DNA of 64,000 bases from Silene latifolia (lineage: Eukaryota > Streptophyta > Magnoliopsida > Caryophyllales > Caryophyllaceae), in the NCBI RefSeq assembly GCF_048544455.1, contig NC_133528.1, forward strand, positions 47,762,002-47,826,001. Reading direction: 5' to 3'. The translations under genes and the position numbers were made by a program. The notes beneath the pieces were generated by a model. The model searched no databases, was not told where the DNA came from, and saw nothing but the letters and a program-made list of their open reading frames with translations. Position 1 is the first letter of the stretch; each line of letters opens with the position of its first letter. Below are positions 32,403 to 46,420 of the stretch, one piece after another.

Positions 32403-35254
32403 AGTACTAGCAAAATTTATGTTAATCAAATAACATTTAAAGAAGAAGGTCCCATTAGATGTCCCACTACTAACTTGTTGATTCTTCAAAAATTGGGGTA
32501 GTTTCCTTTCTAGTGTCCAACATTTAAGACAATGGAAACTTTATCGGTTGGGATTGATAGGTTTAGTATCGATATACTCAATAACTTTACTTTTAACATT
32601 ACCTTGTATCAATTCCATCTTAATTTTACTTCTTTGAACCTTACCCTTTTCTTAACGGTTTAAGAGAATGCTCCCAATCAATTCAATGAGTCTTTGCTTA
32701 GAGAAGCAAAATTGAATTTCATGAAGACTACTCTTCATTCGTTTGTTTTAGTCTTAAAACTTTCATTGAAGTGGTTGCGGTATTTTGGTCAATTTTGATT
32801 TCCAACAAATCTAGTTACCAAAATGATGTAATGTTTCAAAGTACTTAACTCAATTAAGCATATGAGAAACAATTCATTGTAAGTAGATATGTTAGTCAAG
32901 AATCAAAAACCCTTTTGATCATGAATAACTCTTATCTATTCTCATCACAAGAGATCCTTAGAATGGATAATATGAGGTTTTTAGAAGAAAATTCAAATTT
33001 TGTCTTTAGTTACGATGTTTTAATGGAGATTTGAACTAAAAACGAAATGATATCGTATATGAATTGTGGTAAAGAAATAGAACAATATGATAACGGAATA
33101 GTGGAAAACTTAACATTTATCGTTTTATTAATACTTGTAAATAACAAGTAAAGCATTTACATAGTGACCTCTACCCAACTATGATAAATGATTTCGAGAT
33201 CCAAATTCATATTAACTTGGGCACGAGGTAGCCGATGAAACCCTTATCAATATAACTCGGTGGAATAACTCTTTAATCGATTCTACTTTTAGAACTCTCG
33301 GTCGATAAAATTACTCTAATATTTATCTATAGCCCGGAACACATGCGACTACGGTCACGAATACTTCCGTTGAGGTCAATCCAAATATCAAATAAATGTG
33401 TCCATGATCCAAATTCACATTAACTTGGGCACGGGGTAGCCGATGAAACCCTCATCAACATGAATTCGGTGGATAAACAATTATCACCCACTTCCCCTAC
33501 GTAACAAGGTTTGTACCCCGGGGTGGCCGAGTGCACTCCCTCGCGAAATATTTCATGGTTTCTACTTTTTGGTAAGGCTATGTCCCAATTGTTTATTTTA
33601 GCGAGAGGTCATGTCAATTTATTATCTATCACGTTTTAAGTGAACTAAAGCGGTGAACTACGATAATTGTGATTGACACGGTCGATAAACTCGATATAAT
33701 GATAATGCATGTTTTAGTTATGGCGATTTAGCGATGCATGCAACATAAATAAATAAAATGCAAAGCATAATAAAAATCCTAGTATGACCTTCCTAAAATA
33801 GTAAATCTAATTTAACTATTACAAATTCGGAAACCAACTCCTTTGGTCCCTTGAACTTCGGTCTTGGCACGCATTTCGAGGTAATACCGTCTTTAATGGA
33901 TCGCCGGAATAAATAAATTACATAACAAATTACATAATTTCCTATTATACATTTGTAATAAAAATAAAAATAAATCTATTAAATTACAAAACGGTGATAC
34001 TAGATCACAATAAATTACAACCGAATCGATATTCCCATACATTTCGGGTAATATCAATTAAAACTAAGGCCTTACTAAGTAAAATTACATAATTCAAAAA
34101 TTACATAAAATTAAAATTATGACAATCATAAATAAAATGCAGCATTATAATATGTATGAACATGCCCAATTTTATGCTAAATCGCCTTTAAGGAGCCAAT
34201 ATCGTATATTAATCGGTTTTTACGGATTTGCGTGATTTAACTTTTTATAATCACAATAATCACATAAATTCATATTCATGTACAAGTTAATTACCCTAAC
34301 CAACTTAGGACTCAAAATTAGTCTCCACTAACATATTGACAATAATTAACTTATATTTCTTAATATTGTTCATAAAAGGACTTAAAATTACAATATAATG
34401 CCATAAACTTCAAATAAATCATAAAAATTTCAAATAAATTCAAACTTCAAAATTTTAAACTCATGAACATTCTGGAAAAATACCATGACACTCATAATGT
34501 TCAAAAACTTAGGTTAAAAATTTCAAAATTTATCGAGAAAAACAATGTTGCGGTTTATCGGATTTATCAATTATAATCATAAAAATATAAGAAAAATTAT
34601 ATTTATTAACTTTTCAATTTTATATCTGAAATATATGATAAAATGCAACATGTGACGTTTTTCCTTAGTCATGAAGTATGTTTTAGCAATTTTTAATAAT
34701 TAAGGTCACTATTTATGTGATTTTTCATCAAAAATTCATAAATCATGCATAAAGACTTAATTATAGCCAATTATTTTACACACATCTTATAAAATTGCAT
34801 GTGATGACATACTAAATTTCTATGACCAGATTCGAAATATAACTCATATTAACCTATTTTTCCTTTTAATTTCGATTTTATCTTGAAAAGTCCATATTTC
34901 GAGCATAAGAACACATAAAATTATGAAAATTTACAGGTTATCAATAGATAATATATGTGAAAACATATCCACAAACCACTAGAAAAATCTAAGTTTAGCT
35001 AATTTTAGTCCAAAAATGACATTTTAATCATAAAATCACATTTTAATGCCATTATTATATAAAATGAACAATAAAATCCATAAATTAAACCAAAATATCC
35101 TAAAATATTTTAGGACCAGAAACTTTAACATGCTTAATAAATTTCGTGATATATCATAATAAACACAAATTTATAAGTTTTGTTTGTTAATCGTATAACT
35201 CGGAAAAACAATAACCGATTTGCATGCAAACAACCTAAGGCTCTTGATACCGCT

Positions 35255-36562
35255 TGTTAGAAATATATATCTCATTATTTTGACATATTCATATATGAAA
35301 CAATTTATTTAGTCATAAAATAAATACAAATCTTATGCATGCAAACATAAATAAGATAAGAGAAAAATTCATTGTTCTTACTATATGATTTCAGTTTTAT
35401 GGGCACCAACAAAATCTCCTTCTTGTTAGTTCTTGAGCTTTACAATAATGGATGAACATCCATGACTTCAAAATAGAATCCCTCCAATAAGTAGCACCCA
35501 AGACTATCTCAAAATCCCACAAACTAACATGTACTAGATATTTGTAATGTGGTTTACCTTAAAATCGATTACTAATACTCATATACTACTACTAGTATTA
35601 TTAGTGATTGATTTGTACAAATTTGATTCATAAAAATGATTTTTATGAAGAACAAGAGAGAGAGTGTAGTGGTTTTTCATAAAAACATTAGAGAATGAAT
35701 AATGAGAAAAATCTCTCTAAAAATGATGCCCAAAAACTGGTGGGTCTATTGAGTATTAGGACCATTTTCCTTTTTCCTTTTTGTCTTCACAAGACAAATT
35801 AGTCTAAGGCTTTGTCATGGTCAAGTCACTATCAAGTGTCATAGACAAATGAATAAGACAAATGAATAAGACAAAACTTCTAAAATTGCCCATCAATTTT
35901 CGGTTTTGATGTGTAATATGGAGTCCATTTTATTTTCGTCAATTGTACAATTGTATGTCATGTGACATGTGACATGTCTTATGTCATGTTTTAATTTAAA
36001 ATGCATATTTAACAAATTAAATATCATTTACAAATTAAATAAATCACATTTAACAAATTGACTAGTAATTCAAAATTACTTTCTCATAAAATGGTCATTT
36101 AAATACTAGTTAGTATAATTCACAACATCTTGTAATTATAACTAACTTATCATTCTCATCTCGCGTGTTTCGCAAACACCGATTAATTTTAGTAATATAA
36201 CTTCTTAAATTACTAAAAAAAATCTTATTTAATCACATTATAATAAGATGTCATTTTCTCTCTTATGATAAAATTTGTTCAATTTTAAGGAATTAATTAA
36301 TCTGTATCGACATACAATTGATTAACCTTTTTCAATTAAGGGAATCGTCCTTTAGGTGTGACCTCGGGATCAATCGATCACCACCGTTGCGACGACAAGT
36401 AATGTCAAACTTTAGCCAGCCAATCATTACCGATATGTGTGGACCAGTTGACTATATATGTAATGTATCATCCCTTTCGTATTCTTGATATGAGATTTAA
36501 ATATGTGATCAATATGATCGACAATTGTGATCGCATTATTGTCGGGAACACTTACTCCAACA
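35255..36562 (-). repeat. Copia-B 5' LTR
   Basis: 1308 bp. Starts TGTTAGAAATATATATC on the + strand and ends TCCAACA. A short stretch near 36365-36400 has several small changes (GATCAATCGATC, GTTGCGACGACAAG) relative to the other LTR. Confidence 0.92.
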
Positions 36563-36847
36563 GTAAGCATCTTCACAACCTGTCATTTATGTAAAGATGA
36601 ACGCTACAGTCAGTGGGGAGTAACTCAAGTTTCTCCCAGCCACAAAATGTCGAAACACAGATAAACAAGAACATATTAGAACATCGTGAATATAACTATT
36701 TGATGCAAGCACTCAGACATGAGACTAACATTCAAAACAGGCGTAGTCAATCATAGATAAGGCATATGATACATCAAACTTTGAAAACCAAACAACATAC
36801 AATACATGAAATAGGTCTACTAACATCACATAATAAGAAAAGCATCC

Positions 36848-37199
36848 GGCTCAGAGGCTACCTTTAAAGCATGTCCGAGGCACAAGTCCTTAAGTACCTT
36901 GGCTCAGCGGTTACCTTTAAAACATGTCTGAGGTACAACAAACAAGTATCTGGCTCAGCGGTTACCTTTAAAACATGGCCAAATACAACAAACAAGTGCC
37001 CGACTCAGAGGTTACCTTTAAAACATGTCCGAGGCATAACAAACAAGTATCTGGCTCAGCGGTTACATTTAAAACATGGCCAAATACAACAAACAAGTGT
37101 CCGACTCAGAGGTTACCTTTAAAACATGTCCGAGACATAACAAACAAGTATCTGGCTCAGTGGTTACCTTTAAAACATGGCCAAATACAACAAACAAGT
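36848..37199. repeat. Tandem array in G LTR, smaller copy
   Basis: Same unit as 21350-22008 with about seven half-units. The copy number differs by roughly six half-units between the LTRs of one element. Confidence 0.9.
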
Positions 37200-39156
37200 G
37201 CAAGAAACAAACACAGCAAACAAGCACATAGAACGGGATTATTAATGTCACATTCATACTTATGGCTTGCATCTCACGATAAGTACGGATAGGAACATCA
37301 ATCCCGATGACCTTATCGCAACTAGAGGGCCTATGGCTCACCCCTAGTATCTGATAGGACCGTGACTCAGGGACGGGATGATTAATGTCACATTCATACT
37401 TATGGCCTGCATCACCATAAGTACGGATGGGAACATCACTCCCGACTTTCATACCGCAACTAGAGGGCCTCAGGCTCACCCCTAGTATCCGGTAGAACCA
37501 AGACTCTCACAACCGAACAATACTAGATATTATCTAGAGTACGACTCACTACAAGCAACTACTTATAATAAATATCTCATACTTGTATTATATCAATAAA
37601 TATTCCATTTCATAATTTAACACGCTGGTTAAATAAAATATAACAAGTGATAATGAATAATTTACGTTATATGAAATATACGGGATAAAATGTGTCCAAG
37701 TTCAAGTGACTCATTTATGAGCCCAATAAACAAATTATAAGGAGTCCAACAATTAAATCACATTAAGCCCAACAAACAAGATAGGTTAGACCCAACTTAA
37801 TACTCATGTAAAATTCAAACATATAATCATGTGAGACCCAACAATTTGATCATGTAAGACCCAAATAAATTGTCATGTGAAGTCCAGTAATTAAAATACA
37901 ACAAGTCCAACTTAGTAAAGTATAACAAGCCCAACAACAAGGTCAAATGACCCCAAAATATACACTCATAAAAATTGTTAAGGAAATCAAACAAGTGGGC
38001 AATGGAATGGTACGGCTCCCACACCGTGACCACAACCCGACACCTCCATTTCGACTGCCCAAGCTGACCCGAATGGCCACATAACCTGCATCACAAATGG
38101 TACTAAAACAGTCCACACAACCACCCATTTCACGGCTGCCAAACAGTCCGTAAAACAGCCACAAAACCGTGCCAAACACGGATAATATTGAGTCATTTTA
38201 ACATGAGTTCTTAAACATAACTAAGGCGGAAACAAAGCACAACAAATACTTGATTAACAACTATGAAAACAGGCCACTCCATGCGTCTTTTGGGACGGAA
38301 ATTCACCGCTCTTCAACTCTTATTCATCTGACCGTACATGATCTAATCAATAATTTACGTCTTCTTCTTCAAATACAAATTCATGTTCTATATATCCTTC
38401 CAAACCCAATTTGACCATTCATGTACGTACTAGTCCTACCATTACAAAATATGGAAATCACAAATTTTCTTTTGGAAAGTGCAATGCTACCATTAAAGCA
38501 ACTAAGTACGACAAAATCTAAAAGAAACAGGTCATTTTGTTTTAAATGCAGGTGAAAACAGTCCGTTTTAAGACGGAATTTCACTCGGTAAAACACACCC
38601 TCCATACCGAAACACACATCCAATTAAGCATGTAAACAGACGAATAATTTCACATATTCCACCACACATATGAGTAAATCATAAAGAACCAATCTTTAAG
38701 ACAAATAAAAGTATAAAACCGAGATAAGGGACGAATATCGACACTTTGTCGAGTAACCTATCACCGTTATCTTAGCCGCTCCTTATTCTTCGAATAAATG
38801 GTCCCAAAAGCTTCAATCTACCACAGGGTCTTCGAAACCTTCGTCATGGAGCAAGAAAACGAAAAACACTGAGGCAAAACCGAAACTTTATAAGACGGGT
38901 GAAAAAAGAAAGTCATACAAGATCGCAACTTTCTTACCTTGAAAGAATGAGGAAGGAAAGGGTAAGCTAATGGTGCAGAAATTAGAGGAAAAGGTGGAGA
39001 GACGAGGCAGAAATCCGGGTTTGAAGGTCGAATAAAAATGGGTAGTACGGTCTCTGTTTGTTTGTTGTTGTTGCTGCTCCTTTATTCGAATGAGAGAAGA
39101 AGAAAGAAGAAGAAATGAGGGAAGGTGGGGACGGCAGGTAGTAGCAATAATGTAAT

Positions 39157-39157
39157 C

Positions 39158-39254
<97 letters not shown>
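39157..39254. repeat. (AAT)n microsatellite in the G 5' LTR
   Basis: About 32 units, uninterrupted, with no retroposon inside. It serves as the empty-site control for the insertion at 24212-24702. Confidence 0.97.
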
Positions 39255-39256
<2 letters not shown>

Positions 39257-40158
39257 TATGTATATAAAAGTAGAGTGTAAGATGTTAGGTGGGTGTGATG
39301 TACTGTCGATAAAGGATAGGCCGAGAAAGATTAGTCTCACAAGTGGAAATGTGACGGTCTAGAGCTAGACGGAAATTAAGATGAGAATTATTATTATTAC
39401 TGTCACTATTATTACTGTCCGACCAAAAATATGTATACATAAATTCTTATATAAATTATGCCTCAAAAATTTAATTGAATAATACGTATTTTATAAAAAT
39501 GAGCTTTTATATAATACGTTTATAAAAATCATGTTTGGCATAAAATTAATTAAATTAAATAATTCAAAAATATAAAATAAAGTAATCAAACGGTTTAATA
39601 AATTTTAAATGTCAAAGTGGGAAATTCGCCGGGTGTTACAATAGAACAACAAGTGAAGAAATGCAGCATAATGTCACGAATCCCATGTATTGACCACGAG
39701 AGAGAGCAGGAGCATCACTGAAAGAATATATACTTATGCCTGCCATTACACAAGAAGCTCTCAGAAGGTAATAGACAACTCGCGTACTAGAAATGAGACA
39801 ATCTTATTTACGACGATTACAGTAAACCGAGTTTTTAATAACCACTGTCACTATTCAATTGCGAACATAAACAACCAAACACAAAAACAATCGGAAAATG
39901 TACATGAAACAGTCTTATATGCGAGACACGTCAATTGACCATATAATTAAATGAAAAGGAAAAAATATTTCAATTGTTCTCACACTCTTTAACATGTGAC
40001 ACTGCCTTATACAAGACTCACTACAAAACATGGGTGAAAGGAGATATGAGGTTAAGAAAGAGAGGATCAATACAGGTTTTTGGAGCAGAATGTAATTGTG
40101 TTAAGAGGCTATTAGAGGGGAAATGAGAGTAAGCGCGGGTTTGGCTAGTGAAGTCTAA

Positions 40159-40415
40159 AAGGCTGCGTTTTTTTAAGGAAAATGAGCAAAGTGATGCTCC
40201 TATGAATCAGAAGGAACTACCTTCAGCCTTAAGTGGGATAAGGATTATTTCATTTAGCAAATATGTATTTTTTTCCATTTGTTATCATTAACGCTTACCT
40301 TCCAACATTAATTACATAAATATTAACTTAACATAATAACATCCCCACATATCGTAGTTAATTAATCCTTATCCCACTTAGTTATCCTGTACACACCCTT
40401 CCAAAAACGCAGCTT
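40159..40415. mobile_element. MITE-like element with terminal and subterminal inverted repeats
   Basis: The left end AAGGCTGCGTTTTTTT (40159) is mirrored by CCAAAAACGCAGCTT at the right (to 40415). Internally, TTAAGTGGGATAAGGATTA (about 40230) is the inverse of TAATCCTTATCCCACTTA (about 40364). Total 257 bp, non-coding, AT-rich. No clear TSD, so the superfamily is not assigned. Confidence 0.6.
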
Positions 40416-41602
40416 ATTTAATTCCTCAAATTCTGCTACAAATTCCTCAACATAATTCGTTTGCCCATCTAAGTCGTATATTATCTCTTTGTACCCATTC
40501 AGTTTCCGTTTCAAGATTAACACATAACTATCTTTGAAAGACATCATCAGAACAAAAACTCTAACAACCAGACCACTGATAACGCGTGTAATTCGAGACA
40601 ACATAACCTATGAAAATGACACGTTATAAACTGGCGATATACGTATTGAGAAGGCTGTGACACACTTTCAAATTAGGCTGTGACAATTCTTCTTAGAACA
40701 TAGTCTCCACCAAAAAAAAAAAACTGCATCTAATTCATTACAAAACTAACTAATAACATTAGTTGTTCCGAATTTCCTTGTTAGAAGAGAGAAAAGGATA
40801 TTCGCTTGTTATTCATTAACCACAAACATAGTTATATTTGATTCCCCAGTAATGCGGAAATCCTACTCAGGGCAAACTAATTTAAGACTGGAGAAAAAAA
40901 GAGACTCGTCCCAAATGCGAAAATAATTCAATCAATCGCCATTAGCTATCTTATCATTCAGTTTGACGGTCTGGAACATAATATTTGTTCACAGCTAAAG
41001 AGATAGTCGAAAACGATTGAAATATAGTAAAACGAAAATATCGTACACGATCATCTATTGCATCATCCTCTGAAAGATACATCTATGTAGTTGAGGAAGT
41101 TACTTCTTTTAAAATAGTTTGCTCCCTCTCCAAACTGGCCAAATCAGAGAAGCAAAATATGATAAAACCTCGCTTTCTTATCACTTCACATGACTTTCAC
41201 AAAGAAACAATAGGATATGCAGAAAGTGTTGACCATTTGGTCCCATATTAGAGTTTATTGAGGGCTTGCAAGCTGAATTTGTTATATTGATTCAGATGTG
41301 AAAATTACCAACTTTTAGACATTTATCAGTATTTTAGACAGAAAGTATTAACCAGACAAAACTTAAGTTTAATGATAGTGAGATGTACATGAGGTTTACT
41401 GATGTAGCAGTTGTAATCTCAATGTCATGGTAAATGAACATCCAACAAACAATAAATAACCCAAGCAGTTCCCAAATATTAAAAAAAAAATCAACGACAA
41501 GTATATATTTAGTATTATAATTTCTATAAAGACCAGAATACTGGTTCATCAAATCAGTGTGGAGCATCACAGGAAAAATCAAAGTTCGTATCGCTATCAT
41601 AC

Positions 41603-41697
41603 TACCCCCTCCCCCCCCCCCCCCTCCTCCTTCAATTTTCCCTCCTCCTCCTCCTCCTCCTCCTCCTCCTCCTCCTCCTCCTCCTCCCCTCCCTCTA
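41603..41697. repeat. Polypyrimidine C-run and (CCT)n tract
   Basis: C14-type run, then CTCCTCC, a short TTCAATTTT break, and about 17 CCT units. Almost pure pyrimidine on the + strand and G-rich on the minus strand. Confidence 0.95.
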
Positions 41698-41844
41698 TAT
41701 CTCCCCTGCCTTCTTCTCAATCTGAACAACATCAAGCACGGATGGCTCCCTCCTTTCCTCCTGACACATCCCAATGAAAATAAAAAATTCTCCCAAAACC
41801 AGCCACGAACTATAAAAGAATAAAAAAAACATCTTCTAATACTC

Positions 41845-41849
41845 TCTAA
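41845..41849. repeat. Target site duplication TCTAA of Copia-C
   Basis: TCTAA at 41845-41849 and 50591-50595, immediately outside the LTR ends. Confidence 0.95.
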
Positions 41850-43130
41850 TGTTAGGATTCATTAATCTCATAAGATTACATATTCATATATGAAATAATT
41901 TATTTAGTCATAAAATAAATGCTAGATCTTATGCATGCAAACTAAAACAAGATAAGAGAAGAAATCGTCTTTCTTACTTTGGGATTTCGGATCAAAAGGG
42001 CACCAACAAATTCACCTATTTGTTAGTTCTTGAGCTTTCCTTATAATGGATGAACAAGGTTCAAATTAGAACCTCTCCCAAAAGCATATACCCAAGGTGT
42101 TACTCTTAATAATTAATAATATTATGAACTAGTAATATTATTAATCTAGCTTAAAAATGACTCAAAATATTTATTTTGTTCTCCTCTATTTCGGTTTAGA
42201 GGAGAGAATTTTGTGGTTTTTCTTTCTCTAAAATGTCTCACAAATTGTAGAGAGAATTAATTTTCTTACACTAGAAAATATTAGGTAAAGTTAGAGAATG
42301 AATGATAGATGGAAAAACCCTCTATCTCTCTTCTAGAAACCGGTGGGGTGGGAGGATAAAGGGGTCAATGCATGAGCTTGTGTTCTTCTCAAGATTAACT
42401 AGGCATGCAAGGCTAAGACTATGGTTAATTATTGTGTTTTCCACTTAAAAATAATTAACACAATTTTCAACTATAATCCCCTCCAATTTTCGGCACATAT
42501 ATAAAATGGGAGGTCCATTTTATTTTGTCATTTGTCAATTGTAACATATGTGACATGTTACTTGACATATGAAATTGTAATGTATTTTTAACATATTAAA
42601 AATCAACATACTCATAAAATATGTCATATACAAAATCGACTAGTAATTCATAATTACTTGTACCAAAACGGTTTATCAAATTATAAATTACAACGTCTTG
42701 TATTTATAATAATTATTCATTCAATTTCAATTTTAATTGTTTCGTAAACAATAATTTTATCCAAGTAATAAAACAATTCGATTACTTAGACCGTATCTAA
42801 TTTAATCGAATTACAATAAGATACGTTAACTTTACTCACAAAATCATCCGTCAATTTTAAGCAATTTAATCAACTCGTATTGGCATACGATTAATTAAAT
42901 AATCAATTAAGAGCGTCACCCTTTAGGTATGATCTAAGGGGATCAACTGATCACCACCGTCGCACGACAGTAATGTCAAACTCTAGTCAGCCAATTATTA
43001 CCGATATGCGTGGACCAGTTGACTGTAAAATATTACATCCCACATGTATTCTTAAAATGAGATTTAAACATGTGATCCTCATGATCGACAGTTGTGATCG
43101 CATTATTGTCGGAGGACACATATTCCAACA
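41850..43130 (-). repeat. Copia-C 3' LTR (1281 bp)
   Basis: TGTTAGGATTC to TATTCCAACA on the + strand. Minus-strand TATAAATA at 42701-42708. Confidence 0.95.
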
Positions 43131-44726
43131 ATCTCCCACTTGTCCTCGACAAGTATGCGTCACCAATTCTCTTGTCCTATTACTATGTCTCACTCAATGC
43201 AAGGTGTCTTTCAGGTCGTACTTGCAAGTGATCATATCGAGAGTGGTTTCCTCGATCTGGAGAATAACTGATTGACCGGAGTTATCTACCATAGATACCT
43301 TCCGAGCGTGGCCACACATTTCTAGTTCATTACTCCTCGAATGGCCCTGAGATATTGTTATAACCCTGACAAGAGGTGGACAATTCCTATCGCACTTATT
43401 CCCTTCGACTAGCCACAACCATCATAACCCAAAATATGCCCATTTGACCCCATTTACGAAGGTCGTAGTAACATAAATCAAAGTTAATCTGAAACTGTGC
43501 CACCTTAGGCGAACAGTCTTTAGTCAAAAGAATCGACTCATTAGAATACTATAGTAGCTCTCACCACGACCAGGCTATATAAATTTGCCAGAACTCTATA
43601 AGCGGTCATTAGGCCCGACAAAGTGTTTCTAACAGTCTGCCTATGTGATCGACTAGTCATCTCATATAACTCTATGGCACTTGAACTTGCCATCAATCGC
43701 ATCACACTCTAGTCACTTCAAGACGTCATCTCATACAAGTGACAATGGGCAAATACCATGTTAATCCGAGTTCACTTTAACGGGGTTCAATATTGTCTCT
43801 ACAACCCGTTTGGATGTAACAAAGTATAAAAGGAGTTTTCAGATTTAAAAATTCGAACGACAAATGTGATTATCACATATGAATAGTCAATACCTGATTA
43901 CTACTTCATATTTTTATAATCCATTTTCATCTTATATGTAGTTGTTCATCTCAATGCAATTGAAATGACATATGACATGACTCATCATGTTAAGCCCATG
44001 AGAAGACTTTGGTTAGTAGGTTTTATAAACTTCTTGTACCTAACTCAACCTTACTACATACTCGTTTTCCTTTGTAATGTATACATTTGCATTACAAAAC
44101 TTTCTGAGTACGTGTCTATATCCAATCTAGACATAAGCTCTCTAGCCTTAGAATAGCTCCCACTGTTTTCACAGTGTGCAGGATCCATCCTCTTGCACAT
44201 CTCATGATTGCAAGTGTACTCAATTTCCGTTGTAAGCCTCTCTCATTGTTCTTTATTGCCTAGAACGATTCTAGCAAATCTATTTCTTAAATAACATAGC
44301 CACAATGGTTCCTTAACCATCTTCACGTGTTTTGAATATGGTTTTGTCTTAAACCTTTCGCAATCTCAATTGTCATTCGTGTAACACCCTTACACAAATT
44401 AGTTAATTGAATTAAAAAATACTTAACTTTCCATCCTTAATGCTTCCTCAAGCACTTAAGAATGATCTATATGGCTACTTGGTAACTATTACTTAAATTC
44501 GATTTTGAAACAATTCATCATACTCAAAGTATATGAAGTGTTGTACATCATTACTCATTTAATTGATCCGGCAGCGGAAGCAAATGGAATCAATCAAATA
44601 TGTTCAACTCGATTGAACTAATCATTAATCTTATCAACATAAGACTTCTTATTTGACGCTAATATCATGTAGATTTATCTCCATCAATCCGGATATTAAA
44701 GATGTATTATATTACTCCATAAGTGT

Positions 44727-44768
44727 CAAATCATTCCCAATGATCAATATGTCATCTACATATAAGAC
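44727..44768 (-). pseudogene. Copia-C reverse transcriptase trace (VLYVDDILIIGND)
   Basis: Minus strand reads VLYVDDILIIGNDLTLME, the palm motif with the two catalytic Asp residues of copia RT intact. A stop lies just upstream, and KGFALVE-like residues about 350 nt before it mark the start of the RT region, separated by deletions. Confidence 0.75.
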
Positions 44769-46383
44769 TAATTAAAATTTCCGTAACTCCCACTAAACTT
44801 CATGTATAAACACAACTTCTCAACCTATTGAGAAAAGTTTTATCACATGATCAAAATGTTGATGTCCTACTTAAGACCCTCTCTTAAGTTTGACATTATC
44901 TTAGGATGGCAAGAATCTACAAAACTTAAGACATGTATTGAATACATTCCTTCTAATTGAAGAAGTGGGTTTTAGATTTACTCGCTATATATATCTCATA
45001 ATGAAACACAATCCTTAAGAAGATCCAAATAGACTTAAGTATTTCAACTAGTGCAAAACCCTTTGCTACCAATCAAGCTTTGATATCTAACAATTCACTT
45101 GGAATTTATTTCGGATTTTCATGGCTCTAAGCCTTGTATTGAGTTGTGACTTAAACACTCTCATGTAAGTCATATGTTCATCACTTTCCAGAAGTAATCA
45201 ACTTGAATGAAACAATTTCTTTGTAAGTTGCAAGCTCTTTACTTTCTAAAAGTAACACTAATTCATCATCTTCAACAAGTGATGACTTTAACCTCCTAGG
45301 TTTTGAAGAAACAACGTCTTACACAAAACGTCTCATGTACCCAAGAAAGACCAGTTTCTTGCGACATAACATTCTTTGTGGCTCTTGAATTTGCGACATA
45401 ACATTCTTTGTGGCTCTTGAATAATTTCTCCCACTCCGTCTTCTAGAAATAAACTTGTATTATAGAACGACAGCTTCACGAGCCACAAACCCGTTGTACT
45501 CGTGATTATAGTAAGGAAAAATAAGCATTTGTTTCTTTTGAAAACTTACAAACATGGTACCCTACCATTTCATATCTCATATGATTCGTTTTATATTTAG
45601 TGGAAAAATAATTTAGACAAAATGATAAAATCCCCAAAAGGATCAAGTAACTCAAAGTAACTTGATTGAAGTCCAAACCATATCGAATAGCGTTTGATTT
45701 CTTTATCCAACCACACATTATCCCATAATGCGTGCTAAGAGAGATTAATTTGTGATACTATATCACATTTCCTTTGGCTTATATCAAAGTCTTCACTTTG
45801 ATAATCCCATCACGACTAAATCGTGATTCTTTGAACTCTTTAAACTTCTTCAAAGATTTCTCTATTTACCTTATTAAGTGAACACATTAGCGTCAACTTA
45901 AATCGTTGGTAAAAGAAAATGATCAGCCTATTTTGGATCAATGATTTACAACCTCGATCTCCTTTTCAACCAAAAGGCACGAGACATCTTGCTTTGAATA
46001 CAAGATACGCATATACCATAAGATCTAATGGTTTCAAGAGTACTCGATAACTCTTTGCGTTCATCATTCCAGAATTTAAGGTTTAAAATTGGGTTACCAA
46101 TTTGACTCTTGCACCATCTACATGATATATCATTCTAGTTTGATTTAGAATATAATCGCCTTGATAATGGGCTAGCCATACATCAAATCATGGTGTATAG
46201 GGTCACAAAAGTGAAACCTCTTTTGTTTCTTAACAAGTTTATATTCTTATTTATAGTTTATGCACTTAATAGTCATATTGAAGTACAACTTTAAACTTAA
46301 AAACTAGATTGAGTACACAATGACTCTATCTCTCAACATCATTGTTGCTAGTCGTCATATTCTAATCATCCTATGTATCAAAT

Positions 46384-46420
46384 ACAATGATGAAAACCAC
46401 CACCGGTTTCTAATATTGAC
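46384..46420 (-). pseudogene. Copia-C protease trace (SILETGGGFHHC)
   Basis: Minus strand encodes SILETGGGFHHC in place of the usual VLDTGCGSHIC. The catalytic Asp is Glu. Upstream, FHCLNCWTLEKKLPQIIEEL at 46505-46570 fits a degraded CCHC knuckle and gag tail. Confidence 0.6.

Larger units (their letters stand above)
27837..36562 (-). mobile_element. Copia-B: full-length Ty1-copia element, coding region decayed
   Basis: TGTTAGAAATC to ACTCCAACA, flanked by GTAAG at 27832-27836 and 36563-36567. LTRs are 27837-29148 and 35255-36562. The PPT is minus strand at 29149-29160 (AAGTGGGAGAT). The primer-binding site next to the right LTR reads CGGTATCAAGAGCC on the minus strand: one extra A and a changed first base, so priming would be impaired. 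Degenerate gag knuckle, protease and RT traces occur in the right order on the minus strand but with many stops. The LTRs differ by several substitutions and small indels, suggesting an older insertion than Copia-C. Confidence 0.93.
27556..39640 (-). repeat. Element G 5' LTR, interrupted by Copia-B
   Basis: Two parts, 27556-27836 and 36563-39640, which rejoin across Copia-B at GTAAG. Without the insert it is about 3.35 kb and matches the other LTR in order and sequence. Confidence 0.88.
39641..41844 (-). other. Host locus segment between G and Copia-C; no exon recognised
   Basis: The flanks of the TE insertions make this the continuation of 16371-19480. A frame at 40362-40604 (minus) is partly inside a MITE-like repeat and is not convincing. 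A possible short exon-like stretch near 41700-41770 (minus) has a CAG acceptor but ends in a CCT/GGA microsatellite. Confidence 0.4.

Noticed and set aside
40362..40604. 80-codon minus frame (FEELNKLRFWKGVYRITKWDKD end)
   Set aside because: The last 17 or so codons are inside the MITE-like repeat, and the remainder has no recognisable domain or splice support.
41334..41823. Frames with poly-Gly, poly-Pro and poly-Ser
   Set aside because: They read through the CCT/GGA tract; flanking sequence shows no coding character.
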